Part shown: piece after piece, positions 28,195-37,553 of the stretch | How positions within the stretch are numbered: the stretch's first letter is position 1 | Layout of the letters: each line of letters opens with the position of its first letter | Origin: Luteococcus sp048595755 | GTDB lineage: Bacteria; Actinomycetota; Actinomycetes; Propionibacteriales; Propionibacteriaceae | Direction of reading: 5' to 3' | Assembly: GCF_048595755.1 (NCBI RefSeq) | Contig: NZ_CP184360.1 | Location: 1,798,001 to 1,862,000 of the forward strand | DNA length: 64,000 nt | Notes under the pieces: generated by a model | Database searches by the model: none | Told to the model about the DNA's origin: nothing | The model's input: the letters and a program-made list of their open reading frames with translations, nothing else | Translations under genes and position numbers: made by a program

Positions 28195-29451
28195 TCAATG
28201 CGCACGGGCGCGCCAGACCAGTCCCAAGCCGATCAGAGTCCAAAGAACGCGGTTGCTCGTCAAGTCGCTTGAAGTAAGAGCCGACCCGTAAATGGTGATA
28301 AATAGTGCGAGCATTGTTGGGTGTGATTCACGGGCCAACGTCCAAAGTCCCTGCAAGGCATACCAAGAGATCACGGTAAGTACGACGAAGGCGATGACTC
28401 CGCCTTCCATCAAAGACTCTGCGAGGATATTGTGCGGGTATTGTGCCCAACCTTGGAGATCGTTCCTGAGCCCAATATTCATGTGGAGCACGAAGTCCCC
28501 CCAACCGAGGCCCCACGGGGCCTGCGCCGTCAGTCTCAGGCTTTCGAGGAGTAGCTGTACACGGACCTCATCGGAGGCTCCGCCGAAAGCAGTGACAAGG
28601 CGTGAATTCTGGACAAACTGCCATGCAAGGGTGAGCATGGCCGCCAACGGGAGGACACGAGTGATGAGGCGGCGCTCCCATTTGTTGGTGTTCTGATGGC
28701 TACCCACAGGAGCCGCAAAGACCACTGCGATTGTGATTCCCATGAGCGCTGCAACCAGCGGTCCCCGGCTGCCTGTCATGAAGCTTGCATGAAGGCAGAG
28801 GGCTGCGGCTCCCAGTGCAGGCAGTGTCGGCCTTTTTAGTGGGCTGGAGACCAATAGGCACACTACTGCGAGAGCGCACATGCGCGCGAGTGCGATCGTG
28901 TTGCCGTCCTCTAGTCCAACACGTTCACTTCCCTCCGCAGCCACGGTTCCGCCCACTTCGATGCCAATGGCAATCGCGACGCCTAGGACCACTATCGTGT
29001 TGATGAATGCACGTTGACGCCGCGCGTTGCCCAGCAGGAGCATGCCGCCAGCCATCAACAAGGGGATGAATGTGAACAGCTGGATGGATTTCTGCATGGA
29101 ATAGGGGTGGGCGAAGCTGCTCAGCGCCAGTCCCGGAAGGAGAGATCCTAGGAAGATAAGCAGGGGGGTGACCGCGCGCAGCCTCTTCGGACTGGAAGCA
29201 AGAACGGCTAGTACGAAGATGGCCACGGGTGCCATGGTGGCTACTGTCAGGTCGAGGGGAACGATTTGGCGGATGGACTCGAGCTTCCAGAGGTTGACAG
29301 TTGATGCGGCAGCGAGAGGTGCAGCTACAAGGTAGTCAGGGATCCTTGGGTGGATATCCTCATGAGCCTCGCGCTGGCCGCTGGGTTCAAGGGTCCTGGA
29401 GTTCACCATGTTGCGCTTCTTCTTGACCACACGCGTTGTCACGGCGCTCAT
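28195..29451 (-). CDS. O-antigen ligase/polymerase-like (Wzy) membrane protein
   Basis: A 418-residue polytopic protein with about ten to twelve helices, including a long extracytoplasmic segment (NSRLVTAFGGASDEVRVQLLLESL then APWGLGWGDFVLH and YPHNILAESLMEGG). The H-N-x-x-(L/A)-E-x pattern after a large loop is typical of Wzy/O-antigen ligase proteins. It would polymerise repeat units after flipping. The ATG overlaps the stop of the upstream glycosyltransferase (ATGA), so the two are translationally coupled. Confidence 0.8.
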   Translation of the reverse strand: MSAVTTRVVKKKRNMVNSRTLEPSGQREAHEDIHPRIPDYLVAAPLAAASTVNLWKLESIRQIVPLDLTVATMAPVAIFVLAVLASSPKRLRAVTPLLIFLGSLLPGLALSSFAHPYSMQKSIQLFTFIPLLMAGGMLLLGNARRQRAFINTIVVLGVAIAIGIEVGGTVAAEGSERVGLEDGNTIALARMCALAVVCLLVSSPLKRPTLPALGAAALCLHASFMTGSRGPLVAALMGITIAVVFAAPVGSHQNTNKWERRLITRVLPLAAMLTLAWQFVQNSRLVTAFGGASDEVRVQLLLESLRLTAQAPWGLGWGDFVLHMNIGLRNDLQGWAQYPHNILAESLMEGGVIAFVVLTVISWYALQGLWTLARESHPTMLALFITIYGSALTSSDLTSNRVLWTLIGLGLVWRARAH

Positions 29452-30584
29452 AGCTCCGACTCCATGGCCTCGGCGAGCCGGTCCCGTTGCGCTTCCCAAG
29501 AGAATTTTTCCCGAAACGCCACGCGTCCAGCCTCTCCCATCTTCTTCACAGCCGATGGATCATTGGAAAGGAGTTGAATCTTCATTGCGATGTCTTGGCT
29601 GTCTTCGAAGTCAGCAGTCATGCCACAAGAGTTCTCTTCAAGGATCTTGACGATCTCAGGGGAGTAATTGGGGGCGAGTACAGCTACACCAGCGGCCATG
29701 TATTCAAACAGTCTGTTGGGGAGGCTGGCTTCTCCAAGGACTCGGCCGTAGGCAATCATCCCGATGTCGCAAGACTGTAGGAGATCCGGCATTTCTCTAT
29801 GAGGAATTCCCTCGAGGCAGACGACCCTCGAGGAAAGGTCATCTTGGCGAAGGCGGTTCGTGATCTCCTCATCGAAGGGGGCTGCTCCTGGGCCCCCGGA
29901 GACAATGAAGAGCACCTCAACTCTGGAATCAACAGGCAATTGCTCAACGGCTTTGACCACCGCTGGTGTGCCGTTGCCTGACATTGCCTTTCCATGGATC
30001 ACCCGAAGGGGATCACTACTGTGGAGCTGCCGGCGTTCCAGCGAGGAGAAATCTGCTGGAGCAGTGTTCAGGACAGCAAGACGAGCGGAATTCGATGACG
30101 TATACAAATCCAGGAGTACTGGGCTCACTGCAATCGTGAGATTAGAGCGGCGTGCCGTCCATGACAGAAGAGAGTTGACAACTCGGCCGGCCAGGGCGGC
30201 CAGATTATCGTTCTTGATTCCTCGACGAAGAAGTCCATTGTGAAAATCCTCGTGGATGTCGAAGAGTGTTTTGGCTCCATTCTTCTTCGACACGGCGAGT
30301 GCCGCGAGTGCGGCATCGGGATCCGGTGTGTAGATCCAATCGGCGTCCTTGTATTGCGCGGCAGTTCTCGCGCTTCGGGCGAGGCTGAGCAAGCGCCCAC
30401 GCCAACCACTTTGGCGTTCGGTCAGCCGCCAAGTAATGCGGGGGTCCCGGGCGGTGTCAAAGAAGCTCGTGTCTGGTCCGCACCAGACAACCTCGTGGCC
30501 AAGGTCGCAGAACCCCCCGGCAATCTTGGTCATGACCCGAACATCATCTGTCGGGTGCGCGGAGGTCAAGATGAGGATTTTCAT
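29448..30584 (-). CDS. Glycosyltransferase family 4-like
   Basis: A 378-residue GT-B fold enzyme. The N-terminal half begins KILILTSAHPTDDVRVMTKIAGGF; the C-terminal donor-binding half has GIPHREMPDLLQSCDIGMIAYG and the E-x7-E-like segment EASLPNRLFEYMAAGVAVLAPN. It likely adds one sugar of the repeat unit on the cytosolic side of the membrane. It is coupled by 4-bp overlaps to both the acetyltransferase upstream and the polymerase downstream. Confidence 0.85.
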   Translation of the reverse strand: MKILILTSAHPTDDVRVMTKIAGGFCDLGHEVVWCGPDTSFFDTARDPRITWRLTERQSGWRGRLLSLARSARTAAQYKDADWIYTPDPDAALAALAVSKKNGAKTLFDIHEDFHNGLLRRGIKNDNLAALAGRVVNSLLSWTARRSNLTIAVSPVLLDLYTSSNSARLAVLNTAPADFSSLERRQLHSSDPLRVIHGKAMSGNGTPAVVKAVEQLPVDSRVEVLFIVSGGPGAAPFDEEITNRLRQDDLSSRVVCLEGIPHREMPDLLQSCDIGMIAYGRVLGEASLPNRLFEYMAAGVAVLAPNYSPEIVKILEENSCGMTADFEDSQDIAMKIQLLSNDPSAVKKMGEAGRVAFREKFSWEAQRDRLAEAMESEL

Positions 30585-31165
30585 GGGTTTTCCAGTGGGG
30601 TCTGGTTCGAGAATTGTGGTGTGGCGAAGCTTGGGTGAACGAGAGGGCCACGGATCATGGCCTCGTGGACGTCGAGGTCGTGCTGGGTGCTAAATCTGTC
30701 CCGAAGCTTGCGTGCCGGGACACCTCCCCAAACCTCGTATGCGGGGACGTCCTTGGTCACAACGGCGCCAGCCGCCACGACCACGCCGTCGGAGATCGTG
30801 ACCCCACGACGGATGATCGCTCCGTAACCCACCCACACGTCGCGTCCGATAGTGGTGGATTGTTGCGGGGGGCGTCCCGAAAAATGCATGGGAGTCCCCG
30901 GCAGATCGATCACGTGGTCGTCGCCGACGATGGCCACTCGCGGGCCGAAGAGTGTGTAACGGCCAATAGAGGTCTGAGGGCCCACCCAGCATTCATTGCC
31001 CATGAAGACGTATTCCTCGGTGGACAGATCCTTGGAGATCATGCAGGAGGGATGGATGTAGCTCGTGGGGTGCACACCGTGCCACCGCTTGGCCGTCTTG
31101 ATGGTGTGAGAGCGAATGGCGCGCAGACGTCGGTACAGATCAGAGTTTCGCGACAAGCCCTTCAT
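30581..31165 (-). CDS. Hexapeptide-repeat (LbH) acetyltransferase
   Basis: A 194-residue left-handed beta-helix acyltransferase, CatB/WbbJ-like. Hexapeptide repeats are visible in SYIHPSCMISKDLSTEE and TTIGRDVWVGYGAIIRRGVTISDGVVVAAGAVVTKDVPAYEVWGG, written here in two pieces: TTIGRDVWVGYGAIIRR and GVTISDGVVVAAGAVV. It probably O- or N-acetylates a repeat-unit sugar. It could supply the 3-N-acetyl step of the uronic acid pathway, for which no separate WbpD is present. It overlaps both neighbours by four bases. Confidence 0.82.
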   Translation of the reverse strand: MKGLSRNSDLYRRLRAIRSHTIKTAKRWHGVHPTSYIHPSCMISKDLSTEEYVFMGNECWVGPQTSIGRYTLFGPRVAIVGDDHVIDLPGTPMHFSGRPPQQSTTIGRDVWVGYGAIIRRGVTISDGVVVAAGAVVTKDVPAYEVWGGVPARKLRDRFSTQHDLDVHEAMIRGPLVHPSFATPQFSNQTPLENP

Positions 31166-32301
31166 CGCAGACCGGTCCAGCTCTTGTGGCGGCGGGCCGT
31201 GGACATGATGAACCGAACGGCTCGGTCTGAGGTGTTGTCAATGGCGTAGTCCGCAGGCAGAGTCCGGCTCTCGGGGGAGGCCACAGGATTGGGGCTTGCC
31301 ATGACGTCACCCACGGCTGATTCCACGTCATCGGGATTGAGACCAGTCATCATGATCCCGGCGGTGTCGAGGGCCTCGGGACGCTCAATCGAGTCACGCA
31401 GCGTGATGGCCGGGAATCCCAGAATGGTGGACTCCTCTGCGATGGTTCCCGAATCACTCAGCACACAGGCACTGTGGAGCTGCAGATGGTTGTAGTCGTG
31501 GAATCCCAGAGGATCGTGGAAGACGATTCCTTCGGGGGCGCTCCAGTCCTCAAGAGCCTCCAGGCGCTTGCGGGTGCGTGGATGCGTCGAGACGAAGACC
31601 GGGAGCTGGAAGGTGTCATGGACGCGGACCAGACATTCCACCAACTGGCGGAGCCTTTCGGGGGAGTCCACGTTCTCCTCGCGATGGGCGCTGACAAGGA
31701 AGTATCCCTTGTCCTCCAGCTGCAGGCGCGTCAGCACGTCGCTCGCTTCGATTTGGGGCCGGTAGTGATCCAGCACCTCGCGCATGGGGGAGCCGGTCAG
31801 CAGGATCCGCCGCGGGTGGAGCCCTTCGCCCAGCAGGTTACGGCGAGCGTGCTCGGTGTAGACGAGGTTGAAGTCCGCCACGTGGTCCACCAGACGACGG
31901 TTGGTCTCCTCGGGAACGTTCTCGTCGAAGCAGCGGTTTCCTGCCTCCATATGGTAGACGGGCACGCGCTTGCGCTTGGCCATGACCGCGGCAATGCAGG
32001 AGTTCGTGTCACCCAGCACCAACAGGGCGTCGGGCTTCTCCTGGTCGAGGATCTCCTCGGTCTTGATCAGCGTTTCGCCCAACACACGCCCCAGAGACGA
32101 GGTGTCCACGCCGAGCATGTGGTTTGGCTCGCGGATGCCGAGATCATCGAAGAAGACCTGGTTCAGCGAATAGTCGTAGTTCTGACCGGTGTGCACCAGG
32201 ACGTGGTCGACGGTCTCGTCCAGACGCGCCAGCACACGGGACAGCCGGATCAGCTCCGGTCGGGTCCCCACAACGGTCATCACCTTGAGCTTGTTGCCCA
32301 T
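31162..32301 (-). CDS. UDP-N-acetylglucosamine 2-epimerase family (CapG/WbjD-like)
   Basis: A 379-residue epimerase. Motifs are MTVVGTRPELIRLSRV, GDTNSCIAAV, YHMEAGNRCFDENVPEE, VSAHREENVDSPERL and SDSGTIAEESTILGFPAITLR. The placement downstream of capE and capF makes it the CapG step, the last epimerisation to UDP-L-FucNAc, rather than WecB of enterobacterial antigen. The ATG at 32301 forms TGATG with the preceding gene's stop. Confidence 0.87.
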   Translation of the reverse strand: MGNKLKVMTVVGTRPELIRLSRVLARLDETVDHVLVHTGQNYDYSLNQVFFDDLGIREPNHMLGVDTSSLGRVLGETLIKTEEILDQEKPDALLVLGDTNSCIAAVMAKRKRVPVYHMEAGNRCFDENVPEETNRRLVDHVADFNLVYTEHARRNLLGEGLHPRRILLTGSPMREVLDHYRPQIEASDVLTRLQLEDKGYFLVSAHREENVDSPERLRQLVECLVRVHDTFQLPVFVSTHPRTRKRLEALEDWSAPEGIVFHDPLGFHDYNHLQLHSACVLSDSGTIAEESTILGFPAITLRDSIERPEALDTAGIMMTGLNPDDVESAVGDVMASPNPVASPESRTLPADYAIDNTSDRAVRFIMSTARRHKSWTGLR

Positions 32302-32900
32302 CACAGATCCTTCTCGTAGCGGTTCATGGCGCGGCCTTCAGGAGTGGAAAACTCCTTGGTGAGCTCCCAGCCATTGCTTTGGTAGAAGCCGTTGGTGGCC
32401 TCGTTGTTCTTGGCATCAGTGGTCAGGAATGCGTGCCGGGCACCCCGCAGCCGTGCGGCCTCGCACCATGCGTCGATGAGGGCGCGTCCGACACCAGAGC
32501 CCTGGGTATCGGGATCCACGCAGATCGAGGAGAGCAGTGCACCCTCGACACGGTCACCCGCCTCACCGCGGTACAGGATGCCGCGGGCCAAACGCGGAAT
32601 GCGCTTCGGATCCTGGATCGCTGCTTGCGCGCTGGCAGCGGCGAAACCGACCAGACGACGCTTGAGCAGTCGGCTGAAGAAGCCAGCGGGTTGGGTGGTG
32701 CCCACCACAGCCCCCAGTACGCGTCCGTCCTCACCGTGGGCCACTACCGTGACGCTGGTCGGGTCGGTGAGGAAACCCTTGTAGAACTGGGCCAGGAAAT
32801 TGGGCCCCAGTTGGCTGAGGAAGAAGTCCGGGAAGGCCCGACGATGCAGGGCGACGACATCGTCGATGTCGGCCGCGTGCAGGGCCGTCGTGGTCGTCAC
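32301..32900 (-). CDS. GNAT family N-acetyltransferase in the capE-F-G operon
   Basis: A 199-residue GNAT protein. The acetyl-CoA loop is in SICVDPDTQGSGVGRALIDAW, followed by NNEATNGFYQSNGWELTKEF. It lies between capF and capG with overlapping starts and stops, so it is part of that operon. Its substrate may be a sugar amine or precursor of the polysaccharide; no capF-capG fusion or known pathway step requires it, so function is open. GTG start overlaps the capF stop (GTGA). Confidence 0.78.
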   Translation of the reverse strand: MTTTTALHAADIDDVVALHRRAFPDFFLSQLGPNFLAQFYKGFLTDPTSVTVVAHGEDGRVLGAVVGTTQPAGFFSRLLKRRLVGFAAASAQAAIQDPKRIPRLARGILYRGEAGDRVEGALLSSICVDPDTQGSGVGRALIDAWCEAARLRGARHAFLTTDAKNNEATNGFYQSNGWELTKEFSTPEGRAMNRYEKDL

Positions 32901-33994
32901 TTGTCTGCCTCCTCGTGCGGGCGGACCTTCTGCCAGAAGGTGTCCGGGTTCTCGGGGTCGAACAGGGTGTGGGTCCAGAACTGGGTGAGCAGTTCCGTCT
33001 CACCGATGTTGGTGATGTTGTGGATCCACAGCGTGGGCATGTCGATGGCGACGGGGTTCTCGCCGTCCACCTCAAAGTCGATCACGTCGTCTCCGAAGAC
33101 CTTGCGCAGGCTGATCCGGGCCTTGCCGCCCAGCACGACGAATCGTTCGATCTTGCCTAGGTGGTAGTGCTCGCCCCGGGTGATGCCGGGACGCGTGGTG
33201 CTGACGAAGGTCTGGCCCTGACCACCGTGGCTCCGGACGGTCTCCACCAGACGGCCACGGTCGTCGGCGTGGGGCGTCAAGGCGATGGGGTAGGACTGGG
33301 GGAACAGGGCCCCGCGCAGCGTGTTGAACAGATTGACGTCGAAGTCGGTGAGCAGGGCGGGAATGTCACCGGTGCGGTAGGTCTCGCGGTAGCTCTTGAG
33401 CTTGTCGAGCACCTCCACCACGGTGGTTTGGTGTGCCTCGGGGCGCAGCTGGCCAGTAGCGCCGGTCAGAGCGTCGATCAACACCTGGGCTGCGTCCTGC
33501 ACGTGGAGCAGACCGATCGGGTTGTCGTTGACCTCGGCGGGGGGAGCGTCCTGGGCGACGGCGTGCGCGAAGGTGGCGACGAAGGAGTTGTAACCCGGGC
33601 GGCCGTACTCGCCGAACAGGTTTGGCAGCAGGACGTCGACCACCTCACAGCCACTGTCCCCCAAGGCGCGGGCAGCAGCCGCCTTGCCACGGCCGTAGGG
33701 ATTGTCCTTCTCGGCCTGGATGCTGTTGGCGTAGACGATGCGTCCCACACTGGCCTGGCGAGCAGCGGCAGCCACGTCGGTGGCCAGCTGCAGATTGCCC
33801 TGCTCCACCTCTTCATCGCTGGCGCGGTTGATGCCGGCGATGTGGATGATCGCGTCGCAGCCTTGGGCCAGCGTGCCCAAGGAATCCCAGTTCTCGCGGG
33901 TGACTGCCGTCACCTCATGATCGGTCAGGGCATCCAAACGGACCCTGGTGTGCCAGCCGAGGAAACCCCCGGCTCCAGTCAGCAGAATCTTCAC
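32897..33994 (-). CDS. CapF-like bifunctional UDP-sugar reductase/epimerase
   Basis: A 365-residue protein with two domains. The N-terminal SDR has KILLTGAGGFLGWHTRVRL, and the C-terminal cupin (about residues 250-360) has GITRGEHYHLGKIERFVVLGG with metal-binding His residues. CapF epimerises C3 with the cupin and reduces C4 with the SDR in UDP-L-FucNAc synthesis. Neighbours capE and capG confirm the pathway. GTG start overlaps the capE stop. Confidence 0.88.
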   Translation of the reverse strand: MKILLTGAGGFLGWHTRVRLDALTDHEVTAVTRENWDSLGTLAQGCDAIIHIAGINRASDEEVEQGNLQLATDVAAAARQASVGRIVYANSIQAEKDNPYGRGKAAAARALGDSGCEVVDVLLPNLFGEYGRPGYNSFVATFAHAVAQDAPPAEVNDNPIGLLHVQDAAQVLIDALTGATGQLRPEAHQTTVVEVLDKLKSYRETYRTGDIPALLTDFDVNLFNTLRGALFPQSYPIALTPHADDRGRLVETVRSHGGQGQTFVSTTRPGITRGEHYHLGKIERFVVLGGKARISLRKVFGDDVIDFEVDGENPVAIDMPTLWIHNITNIGETELLTQFWTHTLFDPENPDTFWQKVRPHEEADK

Positions 33995-35025
33995 AGTCCG
34001 GTCTCCATCAGCTTCTGGATCTCAGGCAGCTTCATGAGCAGGGCCTTGGTGCCCTCCACATCGAGCTGTTCGGTGTTGGACGAGTCGTAGGCCTCCTGCG
34101 GACGCTGGCGGGTCTCCATGCCTTCGTCGAAGTACTTCTCGTACTGCAGGGAACGCGCATCCAGCGGCACGCGGAAGTAGTCGCCCTCGTCGGAGGAGCG
34201 CACCATCTCCTCGAAGCTCAGCAGGGTCTCGTGCTGCTTCTCGCCGTGGCGCACACCAATGACCTCGATGTGCGGATCGTCATTACCGAACAGCGAGGCG
34301 ACCGCGCGCGCCAGCACCTCCACGGTGGAGGCGGGGGCCTTGCGCACGAAGAGGTCACCGGCTTCTGCGTTCTCGAAGGCGTGCAGCACGAGATCGACCG
34401 ACTCGTCCAGGCTCATCAGGAAGCGAGTCATGTCCGGATCGGTGATGGTCAGCGGCTTGCCGGCACGCAGCTGGTTGACGAACAGGGGGATGACCGATCC
34501 GCGCGAGTACATGACGTTGCCGTACCGGGTGACCGAGACGGTCGTCTCCGACTGGGGGTTGTTGCGGGCGAAGGCCTGCGCCGTCTTCTCCATCAGGGCC
34601 TTGGACATGCCCATGGCGTTGACCGGGTAGACAGCCTTGTCGGTGGACAGGCACACCACCGACTTCACCCCGACGCGTGACGCGGCCTCGATGACGTTGT
34701 GCGAGCCCACCACATTGGTCTTCACCGCCTGCTGCGGGAAGAACTCACAGGAAGGAACCTGCTTCAGCGCGGCGGCGTGGAAGACGTAGTCACAGTTGCG
34801 CAGGGCGTCGGTGACCGAATCGGCATCGCGCACGTCGCCGACGTAGAACTTCAGTCGCTCGTCGTTGAAGTCTCGACGCATCATGTCTTGCTTCGCCTCG
34901 TCACGGCTGAAGATGTTGACGCGGTCAACACCGTTGGCCAGCAGGTGCCTGGCCATGGTGGATCCGAAGGAGCCGGTGCCGCCGGTGATGGCGACGGTGC
35001 TCTGGTTCAGGTCGAGGTTGCTCAC
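33991..35025 (-). CDS. CapE-like UDP-GlcNAc 4,6-dehydratase/5-epimerase
   Basis: A 344-residue SDR. The NAD loop is AITGGTGSFGSTMARHL. The active-site helix is VNAMGMSKALMEK, where Met replaces the usual Tyr of the YxxxK motif, as known for CapE/FlaA1 enzymes. It performs the first step of UDP-L-FucNAc synthesis. The GTG start overlaps the preceding glycosyltransferase stop by four bases. Confidence 0.9.
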   Translation of the reverse strand: MSNLDLNQSTVAITGGTGSFGSTMARHLLANGVDRVNIFSRDEAKQDMMRRDFNDERLKFYVGDVRDADSVTDALRNCDYVFHAAALKQVPSCEFFPQQAVKTNVVGSHNVIEAASRVGVKSVVCLSTDKAVYPVNAMGMSKALMEKTAQAFARNNPQSETTVSVTRYGNVMYSRGSVIPLFVNQLRAGKPLTITDPDMTRFLMSLDESVDLVLHAFENAEAGDLFVRKAPASTVEVLARAVASLFGNDDPHIEVIGVRHGEKQHETLLSFEEMVRSSDEGDYFRVPLDARSLQYEKYFDEGMETRQRPQEAYDSSNTEQLDVEGTKALLMKLPEIQKLMETGL

Positions 35026-36266
35026 AGGGTCTTCTTCCCGGACGCCGCCTCAATCAGGAGGCGTTCCAATCGATCGACACCCGCGCGGACCGCGAATGTC
35101 TCGTCGTAGTAGTGACGGGCCTGCTGGCCCAAGCGGTCGAGTTCCCCACGTTCGGCCGCACAGATCTGGTTGATGGCCCCCGCCAAAGCGGTGATGTCGC
35201 CGCTGGGCACGCACCAACCCGCCTGACTCTCCTGGGCCACGGTGGCGACATCGCCCCGACCGGCCACCAGCAGCGGACATCCGGCTGCCAGCGTCGCCTG
35301 TGTCTTGCTGGGCATCGTCATCTGGGCCAGAGGGTGCTCGTTGAGGCCGATGAAGGCCGCGTCGGCGGTGGCCAACAGGTTCGACATGCGCTCCGGGGCG
35401 ATACGGCCGAGGAAACGGACGTTGGTCAGTCGAAGCTCCGAAGCACGTGCCTTGAGGGATTCCTCCGCAGTCCCGGAACCAGCGATGAGCAGGGCGAAGC
35501 GTGGATCTGTCACATGAGCGCACGCCTCAATGAGGGTCTGCAGACCCTGTGCCTCGCCGATGGAACCTGCGTAGACCAGGACCACCGCGTCATCCGGCAA
35601 GCCCAGTTCATCCCGCATGTCCTCGGCGCCAGGGCGGAAGATGTCTTCGTTGGCCCACATCGGGGTGTAGGCCAGTTTGTTCTCGGGAACCCCTCTGGAG
35701 AGGAGCTCGTCGTGCACCCCAGGGGAGATGTAGCTCACGAAGGTCGACACGTCGTACATCGCCTTCGCCGCTGCACCGCTGCCACGCATGGCGAGGCGGC
35801 CCAGCGTGGAGCCTTCGGCGACTCCCGAGGCCCCCAGGGTGTCCGGCCACAGGTCAGCGACATGCGCAATGGACGGAACTCCCAGGGCCTTGGTGGCCAG
35901 CAGCATGGCAGGCGCAAGCGTCACTGGGGAGTAATTGACCCACAGGGCATCCAGACCGCGCAGGCTTGGCAGGCCCACCGTGGCTGCCGTCAGACCGAAG
36001 CTGCCGTAGGTGAGCATTCGCGAGAGGGCTGATGCCTTGTGTGAGGGGTAGAGGGCGGTGCGAGTGACCTGCACACCGTCGAGGTTTTCCTTCACTCTCG
36101 GCCGGATTCGATAGCCGTCGGCGAGTTGCCCCGTGGGGTAGTTGGGGAAGCCGGTCAGCACGCTGACCTGGTGACCACGGTCGACGAGACCACGAGCCAA
36201 GGTGCCGGGTAGTGCAGCAGGTCCCGGCTCGGGGTCGTACCACTGCGTCAGGAGGCCGAACCTCAC
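35022..36266 (-). CDS. Glycosyltransferase family 4 (WbuB-like)
   Basis: A 414-residue GT-B enzyme starting MRFGLLTQWYDPEPGPAA, characteristic of WbuB-type transferases, with VYAGSIGEAQGLQTLIEACA and a C-terminal ADAAFIGLNEHPLAQMTMPSK. WbuB-like proteins often transfer FucNAc, and this gene is first in the operon that makes UDP-L-FucNAc, so that donor is a reasonable inference. The GTG start has GAGGAGG upstream. It is divergent from the aminotransferase gene. Confidence 0.83.
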   Translation of the reverse strand: MRFGLLTQWYDPEPGPAALPGTLARGLVDRGHQVSVLTGFPNYPTGQLADGYRIRPRVKENLDGVQVTRTALYPSHKASALSRMLTYGSFGLTAATVGLPSLRGLDALWVNYSPVTLAPAMLLATKALGVPSIAHVADLWPDTLGASGVAEGSTLGRLAMRGSGAAAKAMYDVSTFVSYISPGVHDELLSRGVPENKLAYTPMWANEDIFRPGAEDMRDELGLPDDAVVLVYAGSIGEAQGLQTLIEACAHVTDPRFALLIAGSGTAEESLKARASELRLTNVRFLGRIAPERMSNLLATADAAFIGLNEHPLAQMTMPSKTQATLAAGCPLLVAGRGDVATVAQESQAGWCVPSGDITALAGAINQICAAERGELDRLGQQARHYYDETFAVRAGVDRLERLLIEAASGKKTL

Positions 36267-36392
36267 GCGGGCCTCCTCTCGGGGGTAAGGGGCCGATGAT
36301 TATGTATGTCGTGTTTGCCACGGGGGTGGCGATCGATAGTCTAACCAGAGTTCGGGGATCGTTCGGGGACTAGACATAGCGAGGTGTTTCAC

Positions 36393-37553
36393 GTGACCGT
36401 CGACGACCGGATTCCGTTCGCCGTACCTGACATCGGTGAAGAGGAGATCCAGGCAGTCACCGATGCCCTGCGCTCGGGGTGGCTCACCACCGGGCAGAAT
36501 GCAGCCGCCTTCGAGAAGGAGTTCTCGGCAGAGCTGGGCGACCCGTCAGTGCACTCGATTGCCGTGAATTCGGCCACCGCCGGTTTGCACCTGGCCTTGG
36601 ATGCCCTGGGCGTGCAGCCGGGCGATGAGGTCATCGTCCCCGACTGGACCTTCACCTCAACTGCCGAGGTGGTCCGTTACTGCGGGGCCACACCGGTCAT
36701 CGTCGACGTGGATCCCGTGACCCTCAACATTGATCTGGAGGCGGCCCAACGCGCGGTCACCGAGCGCACCAAGGTCATCATGCCGGTGCACTTTGCGGGC
36801 TTGGCCGTGGATCTGAACGCTGTCGCGGCCTTCGCGGAGCGCAATGGTCTGCGTGTGGTTGAGGATGCCGCGCACGCTCACCCCACCACCTGCAACGGCG
36901 TGCGGGTGGGCCTTGGCTCCAGTGACTGCATCGTGTTCAGCTTCTACGCCACCAAGACCATGACCACCGGTGAGGGCGGCATGGTCGTCACGCGCGATGA
37001 GGCGCTTGCCAAGCGGATGCGCACCATGCGCCTGCACGGCATCAGCCGCGACGTCTTCGATCGGTACACCAGTGACAAGCCGTCCTGGCAGTACGAGGTG
37101 GTGGCTCCCGGGTTCAAGTACAACCTCACGGACACCGCCGCTGCCATGGGACGCGTGCAGCTCAAGCGTGCCGGCCAGATGCGCGACGCACGAGCTTCGA
37201 TCGCTGCCCGTTACTTGGAGGCCTTCGCTGATCTGCCGGTGCAGTTGCCCGTTGATGCCGCTGAAGGATCGAGTCACTCGTGGCACCTGTTCGTGCTGCG
37301 TCTGGCCGATGAAGCTCCCATCGGTCGCAATGAGTTCATCGAGAAGATGTCTGCGCTCGGCGTCCTGTGCAGCGTGCATTTCATCCCGCTGCACTTGCAT
37401 CCCTATTGGCGAGACAGTGGAGATCTGCAGGAATCGGACTTCCCGGTGGCGGCCGATGCCTTCAGGCGGGCAGTCAGCCTGCCAATCTTCTCGGCCATGA
37501 CCGATGCCCAGGTGGATCGCGTCATCGCGGCCGTGAGAGAGCTGCTCGGCTGA
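36393..37553 (+). CDS. DegT/DnrJ/EryC1/StrS aminotransferase
   Basis: A PLP enzyme of about 386 residues aminating a 4-keto or 3-keto nucleotide sugar. The internal aldimine lysine is in FSFYATKTMTTGEGGMV; the PLP contacts include DAAHAHP. It resembles 4-amino-4,6-dideoxy sugar aminotransferases (PseC/PglE class), and a CapD-type 4,6-dehydratase at 45565 could provide its substrate. The GTG at 36393 has GAGGTG six bases upstream; the GTG at 36384 overlaps that site. Its TGA overlaps the next gene's ATG. Confidence 0.85.
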   Translation: MTVDDRIPFAVPDIGEEEIQAVTDALRSGWLTTGQNAAAFEKEFSAELGDPSVHSIAVNSATAGLHLALDALGVQPGDEVIVPDWTFTSTAEVVRYCGATPVIVDVDPVTLNIDLEAAQRAVTERTKVIMPVHFAGLAVDLNAVAAFAERNGLRVVEDAAHAHPTTCNGVRVGLGSSDCIVFSFYATKTMTTGEGGMVVTRDEALAKRMRTMRLHGISRDVFDRYTSDKPSWQYEVVAPGFKYNLTDTAAAMGRVQLKRAGQMRDARASIAARYLEAFADLPVQLPVDAAEGSSHSWHLFVLRLADEAPIGRNEFIEKMSALGVLCSVHFIPLHLHPYWRDSGDLQESDFPVAADAFRRAVSLPIFSAMTDAQVDRVIAAVRELLG